Source of the DNA: Williamsia soli
GTDB lineage: Bacteria; Actinomycetota; Actinomycetes; Mycobacteriales; Mycobacteriaceae
Assembly: GCF_017377795.1 (NCBI RefSeq)
Contig: NZ_JAFRDR010000003.1
Coordinates: 186,001 to 250,000, forward strand
Direction: 5' to 3'
DNA length: 64,000 nucleotides
How positions within the stretch are numbered: the stretch's first letter is position 1; each line of letters starts with the position of its first letter. Position numbers and translations under genes: made by a program. Under the pieces are notes generated by a model that did no database searches, was not told where the DNA came from, and saw only the letters and a program-made list of their open reading frames with translations. Below, one piece after another: positions 9,514 to 17,403 of the stretch.

Positions 9514-10731
9514 ATGAGCATCTCCATGACGGCCGGCGCCAACACCCCGCTCACCTCGCCGGAGTTCCGGATCGAGGTCAGCGCATCCGGTCGACGTCTC
9601 GATGTCTCGGCGCTCCTGATCACTGCCGCCGGCAAGGTGCGCTCGGACGCCGACCTCATCTTCTTCAACGCGCCCATCGGCCCCGGGGTGCGACACGTCC
9701 CCGGCACCGCGTCCTCACCGGACGCAGTCGTCATCGCCCCGGCGTCTCTCCCGACGTCGATCGACAAGGTCGTGATCACCGCCAGTCTCGATCCGCCGAC
9801 GACCACCTTCACCGGGGTGAACCCGGTGGCCGAACTCATCGACATCGCGTCCGGCGACCGCCAGGTCGCCTTCACCCCGGTCAACCTCTCCGCCGAAACC
9901 GCACTGGTCGTCTTCGAGGTCTACCGGCGGGGTTCCGACTGGAAGGTTCGGGCGGTCGGACAGGGATATGCCAACGGGTTGGCCGGGATCGCAACCGATT
10001 TCGGCATCACGGTCGACGACGAACCGGCAGCCCCGTCACCTGTCGTGCCACCAACTGTTGTGCCGTCGCCTGCAACCGCTGGCACGCCGCCCACACATAC
10101 CCCGACCCAGCCACCCCCGACCGCACACGCCGGCCCACCGGCACCGGCGGCCGACTACCGACCCAACCTGGACAAGGGCCGGGTGGTGCTCCGCAAGCAG
10201 CAATCGGTGCTCCTGACCAAGTTCGGCAAGCCGCTGCAGCACAAGGTGCAGATGGGTCTGGGCTGGGATCCCGCGCCCGGCCGGGCGCGCATCGACCTCG
10301 ATGCGTCCTGTATCGCCTTCGACGCCGCACGCAAGGTCGTGGCCACCTGCTGGTTCCTCAAACTGTCCACACTCGATGGTGCCGTGGCTCATTCGGGTGA
10401 CAACCTGACCGGGGCCGGTGAGGGTGACGACGAGATCATCACCGTCGATCTCGGCCGACTGCCCAGAGAAGTCGTCGGCCTGGTGTTCACGGTCAACTCG
10501 TTCTCCGGGCAGAAGTTCACCGACGTGCAGCGCGCGTTCTGCCGGCTGGTCGATGCGGGCACCAGAGAAGAGATGGTTCGATTCGAACTGTCCGACTCGA
10601 ACCCGAGCACGGGTGTGCTGATGTGCAAGATGGTCCGCGAACCCTCGGGGTGGGTGATGACCGCCCTGGGCCAGTACGCCGACGGCAAGACCGTGCGAAA
10701 GATGAAAAAGCCTGCTGCAGCGGCCCTCTGA
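9514..10731 (+). CDS. Tandem TerD-domain protein
   Basis: A 405-residue protein with two TerD modules joined by a proline/threonine-rich linker (residues about 170-215). The first module (about 1-165) is diverged. The second (about 220-395) keeps the Ca2+-binding pattern, with IDLDASCIAFD and HSGDNLTGAGEGDDEIITVDL. TerD proteins belong to tellurite/stress-response networks and bind calcium; the exact activity is unsettled. No terABCEF or metallophosphoesterase gene is nearby, so it is an orphan here. A short hairpin (ACCGG-ACAA-CCGGT) lies just upstream. Confidence 0.85.
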   Translation: MSISMTAGANTPLTSPEFRIEVSASGRRLDVSALLITAAGKVRSDADLIFFNAPIGPGVRHVPGTASSPDAVVIAPASLPTSIDKVVITASLDPPTTTFTGVNPVAELIDIASGDRQVAFTPVNLSAETALVVFEVYRRGSDWKVRAVGQGYANGLAGIATDFGITVDDEPAAPSPVVPPTVVPSPATAGTPPTHTPTQPPPTAHAGPPAPAADYRPNLDKGRVVLRKQQSVLLTKFGKPLQHKVQMGLGWDPAPGRARIDLDASCIAFDAARKVVATCWFLKLSTLDGAVAHSGDNLTGAGEGDDEIITVDLGRLPREVVGLVFTVNSFSGQKFTDVQRAFCRLVDAGTREEMVRFELSDSNPSTGVLMCKMVREPSGWVMTALGQYADGKTVRKMKKPAAAAL

Positions 10732-10758
10732 TCTCACGGATCTGCGCTCTGACCCACC

Positions 10759-10784
10759 GTTTGTCCAGTTGGTGACGTGGGTAT
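10759..10784 (+). promoter_or_regulatory. Sigma-F/sigma-B-type promoter
   Basis: GTTT at 10759-10762, a 16-bp spacer and GGGTAT at 10779-10784. This matches the stress sigma factor consensus of actinobacteria (GTTT-N14-17-GGGTA). It lies 35 bp before the GTG of the holin-family gene and would drive the three-gene operon that follows. Confidence 0.7.
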
Positions 10785-10818
10785 CCCGCCTGGAGATCGT
10801 GAGACCAGAGGAGGAATC

Positions 10819-11214
10819 GTGAGCGACACGCCACCGACCGATCTGTCGACCGTGCAACTGATCGAGCGGTTGTCGGAGCAGACTTCTACGCTCGTCAAGA
10901 CCGAGGTGAGCAATGCCCTCGACGAGGTGAAGTCAAAGGGAACACGCCTCGGAGTGGGTATCGGAATCTCGGGGGCCGGTGCGCTCCTGCTGCTCTTCGG
11001 GCTCGGCACCCTTGTCGCCGCCGCCGTGCTGGGTCTGGCAACTGCTGTGTCCGGGTGGCTCGCGGCTCTCATCGTCGCCGCAGTGCTGTTGGTCGTCGGC
11101 GGCGCGGTCGCAGCGATCGGGGCGGCCCGTGCGAAGAGCGCCGTCCCGCCGGCACCGCAAGCCACCGTCCGTAGCGTCCAGACCGACGTAGCAACCGTCC
11201 GAGAGGCACTGTGA
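10819..11214 (+). CDS. Phage_holin_3_6 (DUF1469) family membrane protein
   Basis: A 131-residue membrane protein. An amphipathic start (STVQLIERLSEQTSTLVKTEV) is followed by two hydrophobic hairpin helices at about 45-105 (GISGAGALLLLFGLGTLVAA...LIVAAVLLVVGG). This is the actinobacterial holin-superfamily-III/DUF1469 pattern, usually chromosomal rather than phage-borne, of unknown function. GAGGAGG stands 5 bases before the GTG. The stop shares a base with the next ATG (TGATG). Confidence 0.85.
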   Translation: MSDTPPTDLSTVQLIERLSEQTSTLVKTEVSNALDEVKSKGTRLGVGIGISGAGALLLLFGLGTLVAAAVLGLATAVSGWLAALIVAAVLLVVGGAVAAIGAARAKSAVPPAPQATVRSVQTDVATVREAL

Positions 11215-11492
11215 TGACCGAACCCACACCTACCGGCTCGGCGGACGATCAGACTCCCCCGCCGCCTGTGGAGCAACAGCGCGCCGAGCTGGCCGAGACC
11301 GTCGAAGCGCTCGCCCAGAAGCTCGATGTACCCACCCGGGTGAAGTCGGCCGCCGCCGACACCGCGCACACCGCGCAGGTGAAGGCCAAAGAGAATCAGC
11401 AGCCCCTGGCCGCCTTCGGCGCGGCCGGCGTCATCGCCATCATCGCGATCGTGCTCCTGCGTCGTCGTCGCCGTTCGAAAGGAAAGATATGA
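11214..11492 (+). CDS. DUF3618 protein
   Basis: A 92-residue protein. The core QQRAELAETVEALAQKLDVP with RVKSAAADTAH is the DUF3618 signature. A single transmembrane helix (AAFGAAGVIAIIAIVLL) ends in a basic RRRRR tail, so the N-terminal part faces one side of the membrane and the arginines the cytoplasm. It is the second gene of the operon with the holin-family and DUF4235 genes. Function unknown. Confidence 0.85.
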   Translation: MTEPTPTGSADDQTPPPPVEQQRAELAETVEALAQKLDVPTRVKSAAADTAHTAQVKAKENQQPLAAFGAAGVIAIIAIVLLRRRRRSKGKI

Positions 11493-11761
11493 CCACCGTC
11501 TCGAAGACCATGTACAAGCCCCTGTCGATCGCCAGCGGAGTGGTCGGCGGCCTCGCCGCCACTGCGGTCTTCGGCCAGATTTGGAAACGCGTCGGCGACA
11601 ACGACGCGAAAGCGCCGCGGCCGAGCGATCTCAGCCGCTCCAACACCGAGGTGTTCGCGGCGGCTGCCATCCAGGGATTGATCGTCGGTCTGGTCCGCGC
11701 CGCCATCGACCGCGCAGCCGCGCGCGGGTACAAGGCGGTCACCCATGAGGACCCGACCTGA
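11489..11761 (+). CDS. DUF4235 membrane protein
   Basis: A 90-residue protein. MYKPLSIASGVVGGLAATAVFGQIWKR and AAAAIQGLIVGLVRAAIDR are the two membrane segments of DUF4235. The ATGA overlap with the DUF3618 gene (11489-11492) shows translational coupling. These three small membrane proteins travel together in many actinobacteria and are probably envelope stress components (inference from the promoter). Confidence 0.85.
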   Translation: MTTVSKTMYKPLSIASGVVGGLAATAVFGQIWKRVGDNDAKAPRPSDLSRSNTEVFAAAAIQGLIVGLVRAAIDRAAARGYKAVTHEDPT

Positions 11762-11770
11762 GATGTAGTG

Positions 11771-11834
11771 CCCCGCTACGAAAAGAAAACCCGCGTCCTG
11801 CAAGCAGGACGCGGGTTTTCTTTTCGTAGCGGGG
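11771..11834. terminator. 31-bp perfect inverted repeat built on the tRNA 3' end
   Basis: The left arm 11771-11801 and right arm 11804-11834 are perfectly complementary over 31 bp with an AA loop. The inner part (AAAAGAAAACCCGCGTCC with its complement) is a normal bidirectional terminator between the DUF4235 gene and the tRNA. The outer 8 bp of the right arm are the tRNA acceptor 3' strand (CCCCGCTA in the tRNA sense), copied inverted at 11771-11778. Confidence 0.9.
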
Positions 11835-11920
11835 ACAGGATTTGAACCTGCGACCTCTGGGTTATGAGCCCAGCGAGCTACCGAGCTGCTCCACCCCGCG
11901 GCGGTGAACACAACGTTACA
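11823..11920 (-). repeat. 98-bp direct duplication, copy 1 (tRNA plus upstream)
   Basis: Identical to 12080-12177. It contains the whole initiator tRNA gene, four bases after it and 20 bp before it (GCGGTGAACACAACGTTACA), so promoter-proximal DNA was copied too. The copies start 257 bp apart. Confidence 0.9.
11827..11900 (-). tRNA. initiator tRNA-fMet (CAT), copy 1
   Basis: A 74-nt cloverleaf on the minus strand, starting CGCGGGGTGG. The anticodon arm is TGGGCTCATAACCCA with three G-C pairs, and the T arm contains GGTTCAAATCC. C1 faces U72, an unpaired end typical of actinobacterial initiators. Together with the GGG/CCC anticodon stem this marks the initiator rather than the elongator Met tRNA. 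CCA is not encoded. Confidence 0.95.
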
Positions 11921-11949
11921 TGGAGGCTGCGCAGAAGTCGAAACGCCCT

Positions 11950-12014
11950 CACTTCCTCCGACTTTCGCGACTTCCTCCGACTGCAACCGGAGGACATGGC
12001 CGGAGTCGGAGGAA
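11950..12014. repeat. Alternative-hairpin repeat between the tRNA genes
   Basis: ACTTCCTCCGACT occurs twice directly (11950-11962 and 11969-11981) and AGTCGGAGGAA follows inverted (12004-12014). The single inverted arm can pair with either direct copy, giving two mutually exclusive 11-bp hairpins. It lies in the spacer between the two initiator tRNA genes. Confidence 0.75.
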
Positions 12015-12040
12015 CTGTTCGACGCGGCACAGGACAACGC

Positions 12041-12075
12041 AAGAGGCCCCCGAGACATTGTCTCGAGGGCCTCTT
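12041..12075 (-). terminator. Terminator hairpin after second tRNA-fMet
   Basis: AAGAGGCCCCCGAGACA pairs with TGTCTCGAGGGCCTCTT (one mismatch). It is just downstream of tRNA copy 2 in the minus-strand sense. Confidence 0.8.
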
Positions 12076-12079
12076 GACC

Positions 12080-12177
12080 TTCGTAGCGGGGACAGGATTT
12101 GAACCTGCGACCTCTGGGTTATGAGCCCAGCGAGCTACCGAGCTGCTCCACCCCGCGGCGGTGAACACAACGTTACA
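12080..12177 (-). repeat. 98-bp direct duplication, copy 2
   Basis: Identical to 11823-11920, including the upstream GTGAACACAACGTTACA block. Confidence 0.9.
12084..12157 (-). tRNA. initiator tRNA-fMet (CAT), copy 2
   Basis: Base-for-base the same as the copy at 11827-11900: CAT anticodon, GGG/CCC anticodon stem, C1-U72 mismatch. It is followed by its own terminator, unlike copy 1, whose terminator is the 31-bp perfect hairpin. Confidence 0.95.
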
Positions 12178-12216
12178 GGCGGGCGTATCCGATCTGCAAA
12201 TCGCCCGCCTGTAACG
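12171..12216 (-). terminator. Terminator after the UPF0182 gene
   Basis: CGTTACAGGCGGGCG and CGCCCGCCTGTAACG form a 15-bp perfect stem around a 16-base loop, 29 bp past the stop of the UPF0182 gene. No T-tract. Its left end overlaps the duplicated tRNA upstream block. Confidence 0.7.
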
Positions 12217-12245
12217 CCGCTCACCTACCTTGAGCAGCGCAAACG

Positions 12246-15239
12246 CTAACTCGTCGGCAAGGCCTCGTATTCTGCGACTGCCGCCTGCAGGTCAGTCTGG
12301 GCCTGGCCGTAGGCGGTGAAGTTGCCCGTCCGCAGAGCTTCTTGCATCGCGTTCAGCGCAGCATCCATTTTCTGGACAACCGCGTCCCGCTGCGGCGAGG
12401 CGGGAACCGCAGGGGTATTGCCGGTCGCCGGCGGCGTGGCTTGCCCCTGCTGCTCGGTCTGACCCGGCACCGGGTCCTGTCCCGTCGGCGGAACGCCCTC
12501 GGCACCCGGTATCTGGGTCACCCGCGATGGGTCGATCCCCACCCCGGCCAGAGCACCCGCGACCGTCGGCGCGTAACCGATCTTGCCGTCGTACCGCACG
12601 ATGACGCGGAACAGCCTCGGGAATGTGCCCGCGGTGCTCTTTGCCTGTGCGTACATGGGCACCACGTTCAGGATGCCGTTGTCGCCCACCGGGAGTGTCA
12701 GCAAGTTGCCGAACGTCACGTCGGCCGTGTTCTCGAGGTTCTTACGACTCTCGGCCACTCGCCCGTCCGTCTCCATCGCGCTGAACACCTGTTTCGGCCC
12801 CTCGCGCTGTGGCGTGGCAGGCAGGTCCTTGACGGTGATCCGGCCGTAGTTGCCGGGGTCCGACGACACCGTCAGGTAGGACGCCATGAACTCCTGTTTC
12901 AGGACGTTCAACACCGCGGTGAGCTGGAAGGACGGCTTACCTGTGTCCGGATCGGACGCCACGAAGTAGTACGGCGGCTGATCGAGTCCCTGTGTGACCG
13001 CGGCGCTGTCGGTCGGATCGCTCGGAACCGACCAGAAGGCGTCGCCCTGGAAGAACGTCTGGGGATTGTCCACGTGGTACTTGGTCAACAGCTCGCGCTG
13101 GATCTTGAACAAATCCTCGGGATACCGGACGTGCTCGCGCAGGTCGTCGAGTTTGTCGAACTCCGACTTCGGTTCCACGCTGCCCGGGAACACCTTCATC
13201 CACGTCTTGAGGACCGGATCCTGATCGTCGAACTGATAGAGCTTGACCTCGCCGGAGTACGCATCGACCGTCGCCTTCACGGAGTTGCGTACGTACGACA
13301 CCTGCTTGTTGACCTGGGTTCGGCCGGTCTGCCCTTGATTCAGTTGCTGCGCATCGGTTGTCGCGTCTTCCAGCGACGTCGACTGCGCGTAGGGGAATGC
13401 GTCGAGCGTGGTGTAGCCATCGACGATCCACTTGACTGATCCATCGTCCATCACGGCCGGATAGGTCTTCGAGTCGACGGTCAGCCAGGGCGCTGCCTTC
13501 TCGACGCGGTCTCGTGGATCACGGTTGTAGATGATCTTCGAGTTCTTGTTGATGGCGCCCGACAGCAGCAGGTTGCGCTCGGTGTACTTCACCGCGTAGG
13601 CGAACTTGTTGAACCAATTCGACAGCGGCACACCGGCTTCACCGGAGTACGTGTAGGTCGAATCCGGGGTGTCGAACTCGCGGTTCTCCTCGTTGTCCGA
13701 ACCGACGATCGCGTAATCGGGATTCACCTTCGAGATGAGCTCGCCGAAGTAGATGCGCGGCTGAGACACCTTGATGGGCGCATTCGCCTTGTAGTCGTCG
13801 CTTTGGTAATTCCGGAGGTCGCTCACATAGAACACCGGTTCGCCGCCCCCGCTGGCGACGTCATCGATGTTCGACACGGCTTCATTGACCTGGTTTGCAG
13901 GCGCGGCGATGAATCCGTTGCCGTGCGTGTACACGGTGTGCTTGTTCAGCCAGTTCTGCTGGTTCGCCTCGAAACGGCTCGGGTCGAGCTCACGCGCCGC
14001 GACGACGAAGTCACGCATCTGCCCGTCGACCTCGTACCGGTCGAGGGCGAGCTGCGAGGGGAATCCGTAGAAGTTCTGCTGGCGCTGCACCTGGGTGAAC
14101 GCCGGGGAAATGATGTTGGGGTCCAGGATGCGAATGTTCGACAAGGTGGGCTCGTCGGAGTTGACCAGCTGCGGGTCGACCGGCTCCGACGTCCAGTTCT
14201 GGTCGTACGTCACCCGATCTGGCCCGATTCCATAGGCCTGTTTCGTCGCTGCGATGTTGCGGCCGATGAACTCGGCCTCTTTCTCCGCGGCGTTCGGCTT
14301 GACGGAGAACTGCTCCATCGCGGCAGGCCAGCCGACGCCGATCACGAGTGCGGACAACAACATCATCGCCGTCGCAAGGGCAGGGATTCGCAGGTCCCGC
14401 AGGATGATCCCGGCAAAGAACGCCACTGCACAGATGACGGCGATCGCCATCAGGATCAGCTTCGACGGCAGCACGGCGTTGATATCCGTGTAGCTGGCAC
14501 CGGTGAAGATCTCTTGCTTGCGCGTACTGGAGAGCAACGTGTACCGGTCGAGCCAGTACGCCGCCGCCTTGAGCAACAGGAACGTGCCGGCGATGACCGC
14601 CAGCTGGATCCGCGCAGCGTTGGTCAGCGTGCCGCCGCGGCCCGCCAGCCTGATCCCGCCGAAGATGTAGTGCGTCACCAGGCTGACGATGAAGGCGATG
14701 ACCACGACGACGAACAAGAAGTTCAGAATGAAGCGGTAGAACGGCAGATCGAACGCGTAGAACCCGACGTCGTGGTTGAACTCCGGATCCTTGATGCCGA
14801 AACTCTCGCCGTGCAGGAATACCTGGACCGTCGACCAGGAGCCCTGCGCGACAAGGCCTGCCAGCAAACCGACCAACACCGTCGGGATGATCGTGAACCA
14901 GCGGATACGGCTCATCACCAGCGTGCGATAGCGCGCAATGGGGTCGCCGGGGCCACTGGTCGGCACGAACACGGGCCGACTGCGATAGGCGAGCCACAGC
15001 GCGCCGAAGATGATCAGCCCGGCGACGACGCCGCAGATGCCGAACAGCGCGACCCGCGTCCAGATGATCTTGCTGAAGACGGACCGATAACCGATGTCGT
15101 CGAACCACAGCCAATCGGTGTAGATCGAGATGAACCGCGGACCCACCAACAGGACCACGAGAACGATGACGGCCGTTGCGATCAGCGCCTTACTGCGCCG
15201 CGACAGCGATGGCATTGCTGCCGGACCACGGATACCCAC
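12246..15239 (-). CDS. UPF0182 family membrane protein (Rv3193c-like)
   Basis: A 997-residue protein. Seven or so transmembrane helices lie in the first 320 residues (ALIATAVIVLVVLLVGPRFI, LFGICGVVAGLIIFGALWLA and others). A large domain of about 550 residues follows, with NGFIAAPANQVNEAVSNIDD and GVPLSNWFNKFAYAVKY, then a Pro/Gln/Thr-rich linker and a short helical tail. This is the full UPF0182 pattern; function is unknown, and the large domain is probably extracytoplasmic. The GTG at 15239 gives an N-terminus like the mycobacterial protein; an in-frame ATG lies 8 codons later. It is divergent from the 15.5 kb gene. Confidence 0.88.
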   Translation of the reverse strand: MGIRGPAAMPSLSRRSKALIATAVIVLVVLLVGPRFISIYTDWLWFDDIGYRSVFSKIIWTRVALFGICGVVAGLIIFGALWLAYRSRPVFVPTSGPGDPIARYRTLVMSRIRWFTIIPTVLVGLLAGLVAQGSWSTVQVFLHGESFGIKDPEFNHDVGFYAFDLPFYRFILNFLFVVVVIAFIVSLVTHYIFGGIRLAGRGGTLTNAARIQLAVIAGTFLLLKAAAYWLDRYTLLSSTRKQEIFTGASYTDINAVLPSKLILMAIAVICAVAFFAGIILRDLRIPALATAMMLLSALVIGVGWPAAMEQFSVKPNAAEKEAEFIGRNIAATKQAYGIGPDRVTYDQNWTSEPVDPQLVNSDEPTLSNIRILDPNIISPAFTQVQRQQNFYGFPSQLALDRYEVDGQMRDFVVAARELDPSRFEANQQNWLNKHTVYTHGNGFIAAPANQVNEAVSNIDDVASGGGEPVFYVSDLRNYQSDDYKANAPIKVSQPRIYFGELISKVNPDYAIVGSDNEENREFDTPDSTYTYSGEAGVPLSNWFNKFAYAVKYTERNLLLSGAINKNSKIIYNRDPRDRVEKAAPWLTVDSKTYPAVMDDGSVKWIVDGYTTLDAFPYAQSTSLEDATTDAQQLNQGQTGRTQVNKQVSYVRNSVKATVDAYSGEVKLYQFDDQDPVLKTWMKVFPGSVEPKSEFDKLDDLREHVRYPEDLFKIQRELLTKYHVDNPQTFFQGDAFWSVPSDPTDSAAVTQGLDQPPYYFVASDPDTGKPSFQLTAVLNVLKQEFMASYLTVSSDPGNYGRITVKDLPATPQREGPKQVFSAMETDGRVAESRKNLENTADVTFGNLLTLPVGDNGILNVVPMYAQAKSTAGTFPRLFRVIVRYDGKIGYAPTVAGALAGVGIDPSRVTQIPGAEGVPPTGQDPVPGQTEQQGQATPPATGNTPAVPASPQRDAVVQKMDAALNAMQEALRTGNFTAYGQAQTDLQAAVAEYEALPTS

Positions 15240-15500
15240 GAGTGTTACTCCATATTTTTATGCCGGAGCACCGCAACCGGACTTGACCAACACTTTACTT
15301 TGCGGCGCCCCGCAGCCTGTGCTGGGCGTTCGAAGGCGGTAAGACGAGTCAGATTCGACACAACTTTTCGCATTCGCCTAGAACAGTACCGATTACTACC
15401 TGAGAGCCGCCCGCAGCTTGTGTAGCCTGCGCCGGAACATCGTGGCCGGGCAGCCTGCGAAGACGGTGGCTGCACCGGAATCACCGCGATAGATGCCACT

Positions 15501-16124
15501 ATGTGTGTTGTGACCGAATCGCAACCACCTGTGCTCTCCCCCGACGCCTTGGGCAGCGCGATCCGCGAGGTCGTCGAGTTCGTCGACGCGGCCGGATGGG
15601 GCCAGCCCCCGCAGTTGTTCGCCCTGGTGCCGACCGCCCTGCTCGCCGACACCCAGCCCGACTGGGTCGACGATCACGACACCTCGGAGCTGACGTTGAT
15701 CGAGCAGGCTCCCCTACCGGTCTCCCCCGACAGCGGCATGGCCGAGCTCGAACACGTACTCGCCACCACCAGCTGGCCGGCAGAGGTCGCGGGATGCGCG
15801 TTGGTCCAGGAGATCATCGTTCTACCACCCGAGGCCGAGGATGATCTCGACGACGCGTTGGGTCCGCTGCTCGCTGATCCCGACTCCGCCGATCAGGCCG
15901 CGCGCAGCGCGGCGGCGGCTCATCCCGAGAGCCGTCAGGCCCGGCTGGCGGCCGCGGTACTGCGTGATGGGCGCAATCTGAGCCTGTTGCAGCTCGCGCC
16001 GGGAGTCGACGATGTCGAGGCCGACGACGACGCTCCGATCGAATTGCTCTCGCACCCGAACATGGCACCCAATCTGGTCTTGGCGCTCGCCGCGACCCTG
16101 GAGAACACCCCCGACGAAGAGTGA
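15501..16124 (+). CDS. PPA1309-family conserved protein
   Basis: A 207-residue soluble acidic protein without membrane segments. EVVEFVDAAGWGQPPQLFALVPTALLA, WPAEVAGCALVQEIIVLP and RDGRNLSLLQLA are typical of a conserved actinobacterial family (PPA1309-like) of unknown function, generally found beside the UPF0182 and PDZ-protease genes. A GTG at 15510 (VTESQPP) is an equally good start. It converges on the PDZ-protease gene, with 23 bp between them. Confidence 0.78.
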   Translation: MCVVTESQPPVLSPDALGSAIREVVEFVDAAGWGQPPQLFALVPTALLADTQPDWVDDHDTSELTLIEQAPLPVSPDSGMAELEHVLATTSWPAEVAGCALVQEIIVLPPEAEDDLDDALGPLLADPDSADQAARSAAAAHPESRQARLAAAVLRDGRNLSLLQLAPGVDDVEADDDAPIELLSHPNMAPNLVLALAATLENTPDEE

Positions 16125-16147
16125 GCTCGGTGCACAGACCGGCCACC

Positions 16148-17272
16148 TCAACAGCTCGGCGGGGTGCGGCCCTCTCGGAGATCGGTCAACCCCGCGATGG
16201 CGTCGTCGAGGGTGTCGACCCGGACCAGCGTCAGGCCGTCGGGCGTATCGGATTTCGCTTCGGCACAGTTGCCGGACGGCACGAGAAACGCTGTCGCCCC
16301 GGCCTCTCGGGCTGCCTGCATCTTGTGGGTGATGCCGCCGATCTCGCCGACGTCGCCTGACGAGTCGATCGTGCCGGTACCGGCGATGAACTCGCCGCCG
16401 TTCAACTCGCCGGGGCTCAGTTTGTCGATGATCGCCAGCGTGAGCATCAGACCCGCAGACGGTCCGCCGATTTCCCCGACGTCGAAGGAGATGTCGAGGT
16501 CGGGGTCACCGTTCTGCTCCGACAACGAGATCCCCAGATAGCCCTTCTTCGCGTCGTCCGGGTTCGGGGCCAGGGTGACCGTCGCCGTGGCGGGCTGGCC
16601 CCCGCGCAGGACATCGAGGGTCACCTCGGTCCCGGGAGGGAGGGCGGCGACCGCTTCGCGCAGGGCCACCGATGTCTCCACCGGCTTCCCGTTCACCGCG
16701 GTGATGTCGTCGTCGGGCTGCAGCTGCCCCGCGGACGGCCCTTCGTCATCGACTCCCGCGACGACGAGGTCGAGGGGACGCCCCAGAAAGGCAAGCGCCG
16801 CAATGGTCGCCGAGTTCTCCGAGCCCGTCATCTGCTGACGGTTCTCCTGGGTCACCTCCTCATTGGACTTGCCTGGCGGATACACGCGATCGCGTGGTTG
16901 CAGCTCGTCGTCTCCGGACAACCACAACCCGATCGACTGGAACAGTGTCAGTCCGTCCGTCACCGAGACGGTAGTCAGGTTGAGGTTGCCGGTCGTCGGG
17001 TCGGTGGGTTCACCCTCGATGGCGACCACCTGTCGGTCATCAACCGATCCCAGCGTGTTGACCGTGGGTCCGGGGCCCAACGCCACATAGGGCACCCGGA
17101 CGAGGGTGCCGAGGAGCACGAACGCGACGAGGAACGCCAACGCGACGAACAACGTTGCGATACGCCGATGACCCGGTGCAATCCTCCAGCGACGACCTCG
17201 GGGAGTCGGCCTGTCCTCTGCCTTGGATTCCTGCCCGTGCTCGGGCCCCGGGTCAACAGACTGCTCTTTCAC
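16148..17272 (-). CDS. Membrane-anchored PDZ and Lon-like (S16) serine protease
   Basis: A 374-residue protein: charged N-terminus, one transmembrane helix at about 38-60 (IATLFVALAFLVAFVLLGTL), a PDZ domain at about 155-235, and a Lon-type proteolytic domain at about 250-365. The catalytic dyad is Ser272 in IGGPSAGLMLTL and Lys317 in GGITHKMQAA. There is no ATPase, so it is a Lon-like peptidase on the outer face of the membrane, like Rv3194c. The GTG at 17272 was chosen because upstream sequence is low in conservation and the divergent peptidase gene begins at 17404. Confidence 0.88.
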   Translation of the reverse strand: MKEQSVDPGPEHGQESKAEDRPTPRGRRWRIAPGHRRIATLFVALAFLVAFVLLGTLVRVPYVALGPGPTVNTLGSVDDRQVVAIEGEPTDPTTGNLNLTTVSVTDGLTLFQSIGLWLSGDDELQPRDRVYPPGKSNEEVTQENRQQMTGSENSATIAALAFLGRPLDLVVAGVDDEGPSAGQLQPDDDITAVNGKPVETSVALREAVAALPPGTEVTLDVLRGGQPATATVTLAPNPDDAKKGYLGISLSEQNGDPDLDISFDVGEIGGPSAGLMLTLAIIDKLSPGELNGGEFIAGTGTIDSSGDVGEIGGITHKMQAAREAGATAFLVPSGNCAEAKSDTPDGLTLVRVDTLDDAIAGLTDLREGRTPPSC

Positions 17273-17403
17273 GTCGCCCAGCGTAGAGGTTCGGGCGGCG
17301 ACGACCGATTCACACTCACCCGCCAGAGAGTGCCGGTCGGCTTTCGCGGAGAGCGGATGAGTTCGATCCGATGTGCGACCCGACCGCCGGTACCGTGGAG
17401 GGC

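Noticed and set aside
10819-11214. Prophage holin
   Set aside because: The DUF1469/holin-III family is a common chromosomal actinobacterial protein. No other phage gene is nearby.
11771-12216. tRNA-fMet locus as a phage or element attachment site
   Set aside because: A copied tRNA 3' end is present, but no integrase gene or element lies on either side; the copy is inverted and part of a terminator hairpin, so an att site is not supported.
13803-15425. Long plus-strand frame of 540 codons opposite the UPF0182 gene
   Set aside because: It is rich in Arg, Gln, His and Asp, as expected for the antisense of a GC-rich gene, and has no known motif. The minus-strand gene is well conserved.
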